The position numbers and the translations under genes were made by a program. DNA of 45,539 nucleotides from Eimeria necatrix. Its lineage: Eukaryota; Apicomplexa; Conoidasida; Eucoccidiorida; Eimeriidae. Location of the stretch: positions 831 through 46,369 of the forward strand of contig NW_013655201.1 of assembly GCF_000499385.1 (NCBI RefSeq), read 5' to 3'. The notes beneath the pieces are model-generated. The model was given only the letters and a program-made list of their open reading frames with translations. It made no database searches and was not told the origin of the DNA. Below are positions 10,997 to 24,107 of this stretch, piece after piece (within the stretch, counting starts at the first letter, position 1; every line of letters begins with the position of its first letter).

Positions 10997-12594
10997 TGGG
11001 CAGCAAATACTAGCGGGAAAGCTGCGAATGCGAAGGACGCGGCTGGGCTCTCAGCAGCGGCTGGCAACAAATCGAAAAAGGCTGCAGAAGGCGCCTGCCG
11101 ATTCACAAGGAGTAGTTGCAGCTATTTGGGCCGCTTTAGGAAGACTAAAGTGCAGCTAAACTCTTTAAACGGAATAAAAATAATACTTTAATTGTGTGAA
11201 TGGCTGTGGGCCTCAGTCCCTCCCACCGCGGCTTCCAATCAGGCCCCCCTCACCGGGCTGTAGCCAACGGGCGTATCGCAAGCCTTCCTCATATATACGC
11301 ATTGCTCACACCGCCGTTTCGTGTTTATATGAACTATATCTCTTTGCAAAATGAAGCATTCGCAATTGATGAGAAAACGAGCAGCGCAGAGCGTCCGCTA
11401 GACAGGCTGGGGTGGTGTTGGGTAGGTAGCGTAGGCGGCCCCGCGGCGATGACTGCCCCGGTGGTTTGGAGGGTTACAAGCCACAGTTTCGGCTCATTTT
11501 TCGCGTATTCAAGTGGTAGTGTGTTTGCTAATGTAATGAGGGTTGTGTGGCTTCTTGTGGAGCCCGCAAAGTAGCTGCTGTTGCCGGCAGAGAGCTGCAC
11601 ATCTGGCCGCCTCGCCGTCCATGCTTGCAGTGACCGGAGGACCACTGCAGGCTGTTCAAGGTGTACTTTTTGGCGCTTTGGAAGTCCATAAAGAGCCCTT
11701 CCTTTCGTTTTTAAACTTGTCTAGATTGAGGTGCCTCGTATTTGCCCTCTTCTGCAGAACTGCGTGTGCGTTTCCACAGCCGTCCACCTCTGCCGCGGGA
11801 GGGAGGTAGGCTCTGAGCTGCTGGCGCTCTGCTGCAGCGGCCCGCAGCGGCTCTCCGTGGCTCTTTGAACTGCAGCTCTCTCCCTTTGCTCTAAGCTTAA
11901 TTGGAGGGGCTTTAAAGTCACAGAAGAAAGCACATCCCCCAGCAAAGAGCGCTACCAAGCTGCACCCTCCACACCCAGCTGATCCCGCCAGGGCCGCGGC
12001 GTGGGAGCAGTGACAGCACGCAGCTGCAGCCGTGAGGGCCATCTTCTCGTTCTCTTTTTCTTTTCTCCTTCACTGTTGACCGAAATTCACCAACACAACG
12101 GAGTATCAACGGGGCCTGCGTCGGAGCGGGGGCTCGCCGTCCCCAGTTCAGGGTCACCGCCAGCTCACCAGGTTCGGCTGCACAGTAGGGTTCCGTTGAC
12201 TGCTCCTCAGCTTGCAGTCCCCGGGAAGTGCAGCTGCCCCGAAAAGAGGGGCTTTTTTGCAGCCCCGCGGAGCCAGCCCTTCCTTCGCCGCCTGGGGGCA
12301 GCTCCAGAGGCTCAGGGCTCAGGGTTTGAAGTCCTGAGTCCGCGTGCCAGCAGCTTCTTGACTGGTTGCAGAGTCTGCGGCAGTGCTGGGGGGGTCTTGG
12401 CATGATATCAGGTCTTGCTGCGCTGCAGCACACTCTTTGCTGCGGAGGCCCGGCGGGCCGAGTGCCCACGCGGCGAGAGAGCGAGAGTTGAAGTTAGCCA
12501 AATCGACCTAAGAAAACACAGTCGGGCTCACGTGCCCCTCCCCTCTCAAATTTGACTGCGCAGCGGCCAAAGCCGCAGCAAAAGGCTCGGGGGG
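10997..12594. promoter_or_regulatory. Divergent spacer between the desulfurase and the Ala/Gln-rich gene
   Basis: The two flanking genes point away from each other, so this 1.6 kb should contain both promoters and 5' leaders. Open frames here have no coherent protein features. An in-frame TGA upstream of the desulfurase ATG lies near 11059, which supports the chosen start unless an additional 5' exon is spliced on. No defined promoter element could be identified by eye. Confidence 0.4.
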
Positions 12595-14334
12595 ATGACG
12601 GGGAAGCCCGGGGCGCGGGAGGCTGGTGGCAAGCCCGTGGGGGAGAGGCTGTCTTCGAGGGTTTTCAGCTCTCGCGACTCTGCGCGTAAAGAAGATCAGG
12701 AAAGCTGTTCTTGCGGGGCCACTACGACTGCCGAGAGCCCCGCAGACGCCCCTGGGGAGTTTGCTGCTGCTGCTGCTGCTGCTGCTGCTGGCACCTGCGC
12801 AGCCCTCGCAGCTGATCGCTGGGCCGAAGCTCTCAGCATTGCCATTCCCTCGGGGGTCTGCGACCCCGCGCAGCCAGAAGGCCCCAGCGGGAAGGATCCA
12901 GCGAAGTCTTGCTGCTGCAGCGCAGCTGCAGCTTCTGCTCCAAACTGCAGCAGCCAGAGCTCGCTGGAGGCCGCCAAGCCGCTGGAGTCTCAGCCGGTAA
13001 GCTTGCAGACAGCACAGCAGCGCGACAGTGAGGCTTTTCTTGCTTCATTTCTTGCTTTTATATACATTTAAATTCAAAGACAATCTATATGCATGCAGAG
13101 ATGCACCCAATGCATGGTCCATTGGTCATTCTAATCCAGTTTTCATGTCCTGAGGTCTTGGGAATTTCGCGGAAATGTGCTTTTTTGCCTCAGAGCGAGC
13201 CAGGCCCCAAGAGCATGGCCCAGAGAGCGGAAGCAAGCGCTGCAGCAGCAGCTGAAAATGGCTGCAGCACAGACTTAGCTGTTGCATGCTCATGCGAGGA
13301 GGCTTCCCAGGCAGCTGATGACCAGGGCTGTCGAGGAGCTGCAAGCGAAGGCAGAAGAGGCAGCACCCGAAGCGGCAACAGCCAGCAGTCGGAGGAGGAG
13401 CCCGCTGAGCCTCCATTTGCTGCTGCTGCTGCTCCGGAAGCTGCAGAGACAGAGGCCGCAGCAGACCCCGAGGCCCAAGGGGCCCCCGAGGAGCCGCGGG
13501 CCAGCCAAACTTCGGGGGGAGGGGCCCCCACCCCAGCCTGCGCTGCGCATGCAGCCCCAGAGGAGCCCGAGGCCCCTGGGGGCGTGGAGGCGGCTGAAGG
13601 CGCTGCTGCTGCACACGCAGCCACCCCCAGGACTCGAGACAAGCGGCGAATAAAGAGGCCCGCGCGCTATGAAGAGTGGGTGGCAGAAGTTTCGCATGCA
13701 GGAGAAGAAGACCCGAGTTCTCTTGGCAATGGTTCCCCGAAGCAGCTGCAGTCAAGGAAGGGGCGCAAGCCGTCAGTTCGAGCAGCAAACGAAACGCCCA
13801 AGCCCTCGAAAAGGAAAGACAGAACTCTCGAAGGAGCAGCAGCACTCGATCCCGATCCCTGTGGGGCCCGCGCAGCAGCAACAGCTGCTGCTGCCAGCGT
13901 GGGCTCCCGCAAGAGAAGACTCCTCAGTTGGCTGGACATGGGGGCTGTGCAGGCGGCCGTGGGCTTCGGGGTTTCCCAGCCCTCGCGCAGCAGCGACCGC
14001 GCAGTGGCCACGGGTCTGGCTGCTGCTGCTGCTGCAGCTTCTGCCCTTGCTGCTCCCCTCACGGCCCGCGCTGCAGCAGCAGCAGACAGAGCTGCAGACG
14101 AAGAAGCCCCTCCCTTAGACGGCATCCAGGCGGTCTTCAGCAAGGCCATGGAAATCCTTAAGGGGCCGCCTGCTGAGGAGCAGCAGCAGCAGCAGCAGCA
14201 GCGGCCGCCTGGGGCCAACTTGGCTCTCGAAAAACGCGAGCAGCAGCCTGTAGAAGAAGACAGAGCAAATGAGCCTCGCGGGAGAGCCCAAGGGGGTGCG
14301 GCCAGCCCCAGCGCATGCAGCGGGAGGCAGACTC

Positions 14335-14365
<31 letters not shown>

Positions 14366-15209
14366 ACGCAGTGCTGCTGCTCGGGATGGGCCCGGGCAGG
14401 GGCCACAGAGCGCTTCAGCCCCGTGGGCGGCGCTGACTACAGAGTTCGAGGAAGCTGCGGAGCAGACAGCGAAGGAAGCAGCAGCAAAAGCTGCGGCTGC
14501 TGCAGCAGCAGCAGGAAGGGGCCCCACCACGGAGCCGCGGCTCACAGAGCCAGATATTGTGCGCAGGTTCTTGCTGCAGCACGGCAGAAAGCCCCCGCAG
14601 CCAGCCATGCGGGCACCCCCACAAAGGGCAGATCAGCAGCTGCAAATGATTCAAGAGCAGCTGCTGGAGCAGCACCGCCAGCAGTGCGCTCGAGGAACTA
14701 TAAGAAGCCAGAGCCGCGCCCGCGCAGCAAATTTGCAGCGGCAGGTGCATTCGTTGCAGGGGCTGTCCGACGACAGTTTGCTGCGGCAGCTCCACCTGGC
14801 TCGGGAGCAGCTGCAAAGGCGGCAGCAGAACGAGCTGCAGCAGCTTCAGGAAGACATTGAAAGGCACCTGCTGGCCTCGGCTATCAAGGAGGAGCAGCAA
14901 AGAGCAGACAGTGGACGCGAGCCTGCAGCAGCAAACCTGCAACAGCTGCAACAGCACCTACAGCAGCAACTGCAGCAGCAGCTGCGGACCACAAGTGCGC
15001 CGCAGCAGCAGCAACGCGTACATGGCCACCAGGACGTGCTCTTTGAGCAGCTACGGCAACTCGCGCTGCTCGAAAACATTGAAGCACTTTTGACTCCGCA
15101 CAGATCCTCTTCCGAAGGCCGCAACAGAGCGGACAAAGCTGAGGAAGTCTTGCCTCCGCCCTTGTCAGCAACTCAGACCAAAAGTGAAAACGACCAAGCT
15201 GGAAGATAG
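12595..15209 (+). CDS. Ala/Gln-rich coiled-coil protein, probably nuclear, two exons, about 805 aa
   Basis: The exons are 12595-12996 and 13194-15209. The intron has a strong donor (CCG followed by GTAAGC) and an acceptor after a T-rich stretch (TTTTTTGCCTCAG), and both exons join in phase 0. The first in-frame ATG at 12595 is used as the start. The N-terminal half is acidic and rich in Ala, Pro, Glu and Ser. A basic patch RDKRRIKRPARYEEWV lies near residue 284 and is followed by Lys/Arg-rich stretches (SRKGRKPS, KPSKRKDR), suggesting nuclear location. The C-terminal third is a Gln/Leu-rich amphipathic coiled coil (DIVRRFLLQHG, then LQRQVHSLQ and LREQLQRRQQ-like heptads). Poly-Ala and poly-Gln runs are CAG-derived. 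I do not recognise the family. An alternative start would be the ATG at about 13215. The intron and the basic and coiled-coil segments make this a likely real gene of unknown role. Confidence 0.65.
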
Positions 15210-16893
15210 TTGAATTGGCTGTTTCCTCGCCGTCTGGGGATTCCAGCGGGGCTCCAAGGCAGCTCTTTGGAGGCGGAAAATACCCGTCACGGAGGGATGT
15301 AGGGTAGCAGTCAAGAGTTACAATCGCATGTGTGTGTTAAGGCGCTGTGAAACGGCGCAGGGGAGGGGCCGGCGCGTGTTTCTTTCTTTTCTCCGGAAGG
15401 CTAATCTACTTTTAAAAGGGAAAACTGGGTTGCAAGGACAAAGCACTGTCATTTAGCTCTCCACAGATGCTCACAGATGCTCACAGACACTCGCGGAGCA
15501 GCTCACTGAGCAGCTCGTAGCCAACGACGGTGTACACGTAGATGTGCTTTTTGCTGCTTTTTAGCACTTCTTTCGACTTGCTGCTTGGCTAGGAATTGTG
15601 AAAGAATCAGCAGAATATGTACGAGAACAGCAAACTCCACTTTCATATTCGGTCTGTATACAGTGGGGGGAAGGGCGCAGCTGCCTGCGGGGCCCCCGCG
15701 ACAGAGAAGAATGCAGCTTTCACCCGACCCTCAATGCATGCTTTTCTGTAAACAAGATCGTGTGAGACAGCTCTGCCAAAGTATGAAGCTGAAACAGGGT
15801 TTGGTGTCAGGAGTTTGCACACCTTCTTGCCCGAAACAGAGCCGAGCCGTTTTCAGGTGGGAATGCCTTCGGTGTTCAAGCTTGCAATGTAGATCGCATG
15901 CATAGGCAGCTGCTTTCTGGCGGGTCCCGGGGTGCATGCGGGCTCTGGGGGTGGATGTTGGGGCTGGAGTTGCCTACTGCCTACTGCAGTTTAAAGTTTC
16001 AAGCTGTGGCAGCAGTTTCAAGCTGTGGCAGCTTCACAAAGCAAGTGGGGTCTCACGCGTTGCAGCATTTTAGCCTCCCGAGGCAGACTAACGCCTAGAG
16101 TCTACTGTGGGGGCCTTAGGCTGCTTCTAGAGGGAGTGATGAGTTGCCTATTGTCTGCGTAGGCCCGTCACCAGCCACCAACAATTTTATGATTTTCAGT
16201 TACCCCCCAAATACCCTTTAACAGTACAAGATGGACATGTGTCAGGTTTTATGAGCAACTGACAAAGGAAGAACCCAACTTGGCTGACCAGCTTTCCATC
16301 TGATGCAACAGCTGCTGCTGATACAGCATAGTTACTACTGACACAGAAGATGCACAGAGAGGAAATGGCCCTTTGAAGGTCTCTGTCAATAGCCATTGGG
16401 GTCTTGGATTTTAGCAGCTGATTAGGGGATTAGTTAAGTCCATGGGTGGAAACTTTTATTTATTGGCTGAGTTGCAAAGTAGGGTGCACTGAGGACGCCC
16501 CAGAATATCAACTGTTCAAGATTCTGCTGCCTCCACCAAGGCAAAACCTCCGACACTGTGCACAAAGACCGAGAGACCTTCCTAGTTTTGTTTGCTCCAG
16601 TCATTTCAGAGCTGCCTGAGAAAGAAAGCAAGAAAAGAAAAGTTGAATTAAGCTCTTATAGTGCCAGCAGCATATTAGCGGCTGGGCTTTCTAGTGGACT
16701 CCAGGCAGTTTTAAGAAAAAGCTCTGGCGCCTTGCAGCAAAGCGGCCGCTGCTGTTCTCCTTTAAAACTAAAAAGTCTTAAGCTTCTCGATTCCTTTTGC
16801 AGCCCTTAGACACTAGAACTCTAGCGCAGCTGTGAGCTTTATAAGGCCACCCGAAACCCCTGCTCTGTTAAGCTGTCAGCAAACATTTGGCAG

Positions 16894-17017
16894 CTGCTGC
16901 AGCATTTGGTGCGGCGAAGACGCAAGCAGCAGCTTTTCTTTTCTCAGATACAGTCTGCTGCAGCATTTGGTGCCGCTAAGATGCAAACAGCAACTTTTAT
17001 TCCTTTTTCAGAGACAG
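16894..17017. repeat. Diverged tandem repeat, 61 bp x 2
   Basis: Copies begin at 16894 and 16955 with CTGCTGCAGCATTTGGTGC and continue through similar A-rich and T-rich segments to a CAGATACAGT or CAGAGACAGT end. The copies differ by scattered substitutions. Confidence 0.7.
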
Positions 17018-17390
17018 TTTGAAGCAGGCAGGACTCCATGGAAGCCACGAAACTTTGCCTAACAGTCAACTGTCTCATATCAGACAGTTCGATTTCAGTT
17101 ATCTTTTAAAACGTTCTGAAGAAACAGGGTTGAGGTTTTTCCGGGCATTTAGCTGCATGGAAAAGTTCAATTTCCTAATTGTACAGTCAAGTGCAGAGTT
17201 CCTGACTCAGGACTTTGACTCTGTTTTTCATTTGCAGAAAATGAAGACAAAAGCCCCAACAGAAAATTCTTTGGGTGCATGCATGCGCAAGTGCTGCTGC
17301 ATGTGGCTTTCAATCTGACTTTTGCATTTGCCCAGAAAGACATAACGCGGGAACAAGTCCTTTGCTGCCACCTTTCTGAAAAAGAAAAAA

Positions 17391-17697
17391 TTCAGAGGAA
17401 GCAACGGCTGCCAATAACTAAACTTAAATCCAATTCTTTTATTAGGTGCCTCCCTTTGGAGCATCTGAACTTGAAGCCCCAAAAGGAAGCATTTTGGGGC
17501 TTTTCTGGTCACCATGTGGGCCATTTTAAAAAGGACTTTTGCATTATGATGCCCCCTGTGGTGACCACTGGTCCACTTGCGAGTGGACCACCGCTGGAGC
17601 AGGCAAAGGGCTTTCCTGCAGTCTGCTGAAACAGAACAGACTGAAGATTCAAAAGAAGCAACGGCTGCCAACAGCTGAATTTAAATCTTTTTTATTT
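17391..17697. repeat. Pair of dispersed direct repeats (about 50 bp) 257 bp apart
   Basis: The sequence TTCAGAGGAAGCAACGGCTG at 17391 recurs in similar form (TTCAAAAGAAGCAACGGCTG) at 17648. Both are followed by a related AACTTAAATC or ATTTAAATC segment. This is probably an old duplication. Confidence 0.65.
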
Positions 17698-18455
17698 TTC
17701 ATTGACTCAAAAGACAGCAGCAGAATTAGTTTTGATGATTCTGGCTGTTTAAGTAGAAGGCTGCGCTAAGTCTCACGGAGGCAATGAGCTGCTTGTTTAG
17801 CATGTAGCCTTAATGGGAAACTCTGCAGCAGCAAGAAGCTTCTTGCTGCTGCAAACAGCAGCGCCAAGTGCCAGATCTGGCAGCAGCAGCGCAGCAGCTT
17901 TCAGTTGCAGTCCGCAGGAGCTGAGGGAGGTGGCCGCAGAAGCAGCAGCAACAGCAGCAGCAGCAGCAGCAGCAGTCAGCTGCTGCTTCTGCCCGCAGTT
18001 GGCTCCTGTTCAGGTCAAAACTCCTACAACCGGCATCTCAGTGAAAGCTAAAGACTTCCAGAACTCTTTGAAGTGGAATTTAAATTCCCTGGTGCATGCA
18101 GCCAGAGTCTGGCTTAGTGCATGCAGCCATAGTCTGGCCCCAAAGCCCAACGCAGACTCTGCAAAGTGCTGCTGGGAGTTCGCCCGCAGCACAAAGCCCT
18201 AACTGTGTCTTTAAAAGGCTTCAGGCCTGGCCCTCTGGGGAAGCTCGGAAGCTGTAATTGCTGCAGGAAAGCTGAAGCCAGGAAAGCCCCCATAAGTGCC
18301 TCGGGAGGCTCTCTAACAGTTCTCCGAAGATAGCCAAAAACAGCAACAGATTTGCTTCTAAAATGTCAGAAAGGAATAGGTTAGAGCCTCCAGTTTGTAG
18401 GCAAAGTCTTGTGTGCGGAGCACTAGTCATTTTCAGCAGGGTCACTCGGAACCTC

Positions 18456-18483
18456 AAACCCTAAACCCTAAACCCTAAACCCT
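18456..18483. repeat. Interstitial telomere-like repeat, (AAACCCT)4
   Basis: Four perfect AAACCCT units occupy 18456-18483, followed by degenerate copies. AAACCCT is the complement of TTTAGGG, the plant-type telomere unit also used by Eimeria. Here the C-rich strand is on +, as at a left chromosome end. Confidence 0.9.
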
Positions 18484-18907
18484 GAACGCTAAGCCTTTGG
18501 CCCTTTGTTTTGTTTTGGTACATGCGCAGACAAAACATATGCGGCCTTTAATTGCAACAATTGCACCTTTCATTCTATTAACTTTGGCAGCAGAGCCTTC
18601 CGGCTCGCAGTGAAGCAGTGAAGCAGTCTCAACTGCGCAGCCAAGGGACTATCTGCGTCAAACTCTCTAAGCCCTCAGCATCAAATATTGAAATTACTTC
18701 TTTTGAAGTCCTTAAAGTTTTAAAAAATAAATTATGGCCCCCGAACTTTAGCCCCTGGGCACGTCTCAGTCGCCAGGAGCTGCGACAGCGCCGGGCATAG
18801 CAAATGCAGCTCGGTGGATCCACGCAGCATCTCAAATGAGATCTATACAAACAATGATTCAAAATTATGATTATAAATAATATTTTAGTTAATAGGAACT
18901 TGGTCTT

Positions 18908-19117
18908 ATGCTGCTCACGAAGCAGCAGTGGGCTGCCGGCTATCGCTGTGCCTTTCACTTGAGATCCAGCGGTTGTCGGCGGCTGCTGCCGCTGCTGCTG
19001 CTGCTACTGCTGTGTTTGCTGCTGCTACCAATTCCTGCGTGTCTTGCCTCCGCTTTTTATGCGGAGAAGCTGATTATTAGCAGTTTAAAAGTAGGCCAAA
19101 GCCAGGTTATCCCTTAG
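18908..19117 (+). CDS. Possible small secreted ORF or first exon (uncertain)
   Basis: An ATG at 18908 opens 69 codons. After a basic stretch it reads LLPLLLLLLLCLLLLPIPAC and then LASAFYAEK, which looks like a signal peptide with a plausible cleavage site. The hydrophobic core is encoded by CTG repeats, and such repeats create false signal peptides easily in this DNA. A GTAGGC near the end could be a donor, making this a first exon of something downstream. There is no independent support. Confidence 0.2.
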   Translation: MLLTKQQWAAGYRCAFHLRSSGCRRLLPLLLLLLLCLLLLPIPACLASAFYAEKLIISSLKVGQSQVIP

Positions 19118-19496
19118 CGCTGCAGGCAGCAGCAGCAGTAGCAGCGGCTGCTGCTGCAGCACGTGCTGCTGCTGCTGCTGTACTATGCCACCTACACTAG
19201 CACCAGCTGCTCCCTGGCCTCCAGTTGCTCTTCGGAGCTAATTAGGCAGCAGAGAGTCTTGCTGCTGACGCAAAACTGGCAGCAGAGCTCCCCAAGCTGC
19301 AGCAGCAGCGTACCGGGGGTTCGTTCCAGGGGCCCCCGGAGGGCCCCCTGAAGCTTTAGGTGGCCAAAACGCCCACAAGCCTGGCTGCGCGCCTCAATAG
19401 CTGGGCGAAATACTCAGGCAGCATGCAGTAGCTTATCCAGCAGCAGCAGCAGCAGCGGCAGCAACAGCAAGGTGCCCCGGCTGGCAGCAGCAGCAG

Positions 19497-19820
19497 ATGA
19501 GTGAGCGCCTGGGCAGCAGCAGCGCCTCAGCCGCTGCGGCTGTGGGGGCTTCTGAGGCCCCAGCGCACCCCTGCGCATTATCACCATCTGCAGCAGCAGC
19601 AGCAGCAGCGGGGGCGCCTGCTCCAGCAGCAGCAGCAGCTGCTGCTGCTGCTGCTGTACCCACTGGAGAAGCAGAAGAGGCCTGGCACTACATCCTCAGG
19701 GGCCCCCAAAGTGCCTTCTGTGTTGCAGTTTGCTGCAGGGGGCCCCCTGAGGTTCTTATACATGAGTATGAGCACCTGGGCTGCCCCTGGGGGATATCTC
19801 GGGGGTCCCCGGTGCCTCTG

Positions 19821-19855
<35 letters not shown>

Positions 19856-20176
19856 AGAAGCGGCTGCAGAGCCAGGGGGAGCAGCAGCAGCAACGCCAGC
19901 AGCAGCCGGATCAGTGGCAGCAGCAGCAACGGCAGCAGCAAATTGCCTCGAAGAAATTCGGGGACTCAGCAGGGCCCCCTACCTCTTTTCCTGGGCAGCA
20001 GATGGCTGCTGCTGCTGCTGCTGCTGCAGCCACAGTCCAGCCAAGGAAGCTTGCCTTGGAGCTGCTGCTAGCTTAGCACGGGCGCCCTCAGCAGCAGCTG
20101 CTGCTGCGCTGCTGCTGCTGGGGCCCACGTCTTCGCCGCTGGGGCCCCAAACGCGGCTGCTGCTCTTGAAGCTGCC

Positions 20177-20208
<32 letters not shown>

Positions 20209-20359
20209 TGGCACCAAAAGGCCGGGAGGCTGCGCAGATGACTCTGCTCCCTGTGCGCCTGCTAACAGGCCAACAGTGCAGCAGCAACAGTGCTGCAGCA
20301 GCCACTGCTCCAAGCCACGCCAGCAGCAGCAGCCGCTGCAGCAGCCACTGCAGCGGCAA

Positions 20360-20393
<34 letters not shown>

Positions 20394-20493
20394 CTTGCAG
20401 TTGTTGACGCGAAGGAATTTGTTGGATGGTCCGCTGTGGCGTGCGGAGGCCGTCGGGGGGAGTGGCCGGAGCTAGGTGCAGCAGCAGCAGCAA

Positions 20494-20528
<35 letters not shown>

Positions 20529-20681
20529 CCAGCAGCAGCAAGAGCTGCTGAGGCTCTTACAAACGGAAGCCCTTTTATACTTCTGTTTGGGGGCCAATGG
20601 AGGGACTCTTTGGGCCGCTGGTTTTTGAACACTGCTGCTTTGCTGCTGCTGCCAATACCCCCGAGTCAGTCACAGCGAACT

Positions 20682-20717
<36 letters not shown>

Positions 20718-20787
20718 CCTGCTGCTGAGGCAGGCTGTGCTGGTGGTACCCTTGCTGCTACTGCAGGAGATCGGGAGGCGGAATCAG

Positions 20788-20824
<37 letters not shown>

Positions 20825-21602
20825 GGGGGATTGTAAGGACAGTTACGGTCAAGGCGAATGGACTTGGGTGGAGTTGAGCAGCAGCACAGGCAGCAAAGTG
20901 CTGCAGCGCTCTGCTGCTGCTGCTGCTGCTGTCCGCATCAGCAACACTGCAGAGCTGCTGCTGGTGAATGGCGGCAGCATCGTCGGGCAGCAGCAGCAGC
21001 AGCAGCAGCGCAGCAGCTCGAAGTTCAACCAAAACGTGCAGTGTGAGCTCACGGATTCAACTGTTGCTTTGCTGCTCTCCCCGAAGAGCGTCACTGACGC
21101 AGCAGCAGCAGCAGCAGCAACAGCAGCAACAGCAGCAGCAACAGCAGCAGCAACAACACAATCTGTGGGCTCACTGCCTCTCCTGGACATTCAGGAGCTG
21201 CAGGGGCTTATTGCTGGACCTTCACCCTGCGCGCGCATGGGGTAGGGTTGCTCTTCGCCTTTTGCTGCTGCTGCTGCTGCTGCAGCTGCTGCTGCTGCTG
21301 CTGCAGCTGCTGCTGCTGTTTTGTTTCCTCGATAAGGCTGCTATTTCCCGCGCCTGCGTATCGTAGCGGGGCTTTTTAGCTGAGGCTTCTAGCCAACGCA
21401 CTGTCTTGCTGTCATTGCCATCCATCCATTTGCTGCTGCTGCTGCTGCTTGTGCTGCTGCTGCTGCTGCTGCTGCTGTGCAGACACTCCATGACTGCGCT
21501 GCGGCGCTGCGGCGGCGGCTTCAGCTTTTTCCTTTTTGGGGGAGTTGATGCAGAGGGCTGTGCCCTTACAGACCTTTGGGAACTCCGCCTTTGCCTAATC
21601 CC

Positions 21603-21651
<49 letters not shown>

Positions 21652-21878
21652 TTACCTACGTGGAGCGGCCAGTGGAAGCAGCTGCATTTGGATCCCGGCG
21701 AAGTTCCTCGGCCACCCAGTGGAGTTGCCCAGTCTCAGGAACAGCAGCAGCAAAAGCAAGAGCAGCAAGAGCAGCAAGAGCAGCAGCAGCAGCAGCAGCA
21801 GCTAGAGCTGACGCCGAAGGCCAACTCTGCTATAAACAGCAGCAAAGGATGTGCTGGCGTGATATCTGATACCGGCAA

Positions 21879-21910
<32 letters not shown>

Positions 21911-22193
21911 ACAGCAGCAGCAACAGCAGGTGCAGCATGCCGCCGCTGATGTTTCCTTCTCTAGCTGCTGTGGAATTCAGCTGCTGTTCCTGTGACCCCC
22001 TGGCGCAACAGAAGCAGCAGGAAAGAGAGCAGCAGCAGCAGCAACAGCAACCAGATCCGACCTTGATGGACGCTGCAACCGACAGTAGCTGCTGCAGCTG
22101 CTGCAGCTGCTGCAGCAGTTGTGTAGCACCTACAGCTGACTCGCCCGTCGGTGGCGTCTTCCAGCAGCAAGCAAGCAGCAGAACCGATTCTGC

Positions 22194-22234
<41 letters not shown>

Positions 22235-24070
22235 CCTCCGATGCTGCTAGCAAGCGAAACCACCGTTTGCTGCTGCTTGTCTGCGGCGGCTTCAAAGTTC
22301 CTGCTGCTGCTCCTGAAGCAGCTGCTGCTCTAGGCAAGGGCCGCGCTGCTGCGCGGGCTGGGCGAAAAGCCGCAGCTGCAGCAGCAGCAGCAGACAGCAC
22401 TGCAGCAGCAGCAGCAGCAGCAGCAGCATTTAAAGCGGCTAACAAGGGAGGCAGCGTGGCCAGGAAAGGTTCGGCGCTGCGGCGCTGGAGGGCCCAGGGC
22501 GAAAGGACTTTTACGAGTCTTTGCTTCGACAGCCAGCAGCAGCAGCTGCTGTGGGTGCAGCAGCAGCAGCTGCAACTGCTGCAGCCAGCGCTGCAGCAGC
22601 AGCAGCAGCTGCTGCTACAGCAGCCAGCACTGCAGCCGACTTGTCATGATGATTTTGATCAAAGCACAGAACAGCTTTCCAACAGAGGTGCAGCAGCTGC
22701 CCTCCCAGCAGCAGCAGCACCAGCAGCAGCACTAGCACCACCAGCAGCAGCTGCAGCAGCGCCAGCACCAGCAGCAGCTGCGGCTGCAGCAGCACCACCA
22801 GTAGCAGCTCCAGCAGCACCACCAGTAGCAGCTCCAGCAGCATCAGCAGCAGCAGCATATGCAGCAGAGCCAGCAGCAGCAGCACCAGCAGCCTGCAACA
22901 GCGAAAGGCAGCATCTTATTGGCCTCACAGAACATGTGGGCAGCAGCAGCAGCAGCAGCACTGACAGCATTTGTTGCAGGTCCTATATGGAGGAAGAGCC
23001 AGCAAGTGCTGCAGCAAGTGCTGCAGCAAGTGCTGCAGCAAGTGCTGCAGCAAGTGCTGCAGCAAGTGCTGCAGTAACAGGTGATACAGCAGCAACTGCT
23101 GCAGCGGCAAGTGCTGCGTCAGCCAGTGTTGCAGCAGCAAGTGCTGCAGCAACAAGCGCTGAGGCAGAGAAAGCTGTAGCAGAAGGTGCTGCAGCGGCAA
23201 CTACCGCAGCAGCAAGTGCGGCAGCAGCAAGTGCTGCAGCAGCAAATTCTGCAGCAAGAAGTGCTGCAGCAAAGGCTAGCGAACAAGACGGTGACAGCAG
23301 CACCATGGGCAACAGCAACGGCAACGCCGCCGGCGTCAGCAGCAGCAGCAGCATAGACAACAGTAGCTGCTGCAGCGCCAGTATCAGCAGCAGCATCAGC
23401 AGCAGCTGCTGCAGCAACGACGACGGCAAAATTAGCAGCAAGGGCTGCAATAGTGGAAGCAACGCCTGCGGCAGGAGCATCCGCAGCAACAGCAGCGACA
23501 GCAGCAGCAACACCAGCATGGGCAGCAGCAGCGACAACAACAGCAGCAGCGGCAGCAGCAGCAGCAACAACAACAGCAGCAGCGGCAGCAGCAGCAGCAG
23601 CAGCAGGAAGCAAACGTTGTTGGTGTGCGACAGCAGCGCCGATGGAGAGCCAGAGGATGGCGAACTGACTCCGTGTTCCTCTGGGTCCTTGACACCTGTC
23701 CCAGCAGCAGCTGCAGCAGAAGCAGCAGCAGCAGCAGCAGCAACAGAAGCTGCCGTTGCTAGGGACGCAGCAGCAGCTGCTGCAGAAGTAGAAACTCCAG
23801 CTAGTTCTGAGAGCGCAGCTGTGGCAGCAAAACAACAGCTGGAAAGGCGAGAGAGGATTGCTGCAGCAGCTGCTGTGTCTGCTTCTGCTCCTGGTCCACG
23901 GCAGCAGCAGCCGCAGCGGCAGCAGCAGCAGCTGCAGCGGCCGCAGCAGCAGCAGCAGCAGCAGCAGGAGCATCAACAGCAGCAGAGCGGCCGCATGGCT
24001 TCTGTGCTAGAGCGCCTTCGGAAGAAGCTGCGGGACAAGCCGACAGTAACATCACCACCTGCGCACCAAG

Positions 24071-24107
<37 letters not shown>

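Larger units (their letters stand above)
15210..19496. other. Intergenic region with diverged direct repeats and a telomere-like block
   Basis: No gene is firmly supported over 4.3 kb. Visible structures are a short repeat of CACAGATGCT at 15465-15490, a repeat of TTTCAAGCTGTGGCAGC near 15996-16031, a two-copy 61 bp repeat at 16894-17017, a dispersed repeat at 17391 and 17648, a hairpin at 17569-17590, a two-copy GTGCATGCAGCC repeat at 18091-18140, and AAACCCT units at 18456-18483. Weak open frames at 17813-18202 and 18908-19117 are discussed elsewhere in this answer. Confidence 0.5.

Noticed and set aside
17813..18202. Plus-strand ATG frame of 129 codons with an Ala run
   Set aside because: No splice support or conserved motif; includes a direct repeat (GTGCATGCAGCC twice), typical of non-coding repeat-rich DNA here.
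21406..21482. Poly-Leu stretch that would look like a signal peptide at the start of the long second frame of the giant gene
   Set aside because: It lies before a good splice acceptor at 21481-21482, and joining to exon 1 restores phase, so the Leu run is intron sequence.
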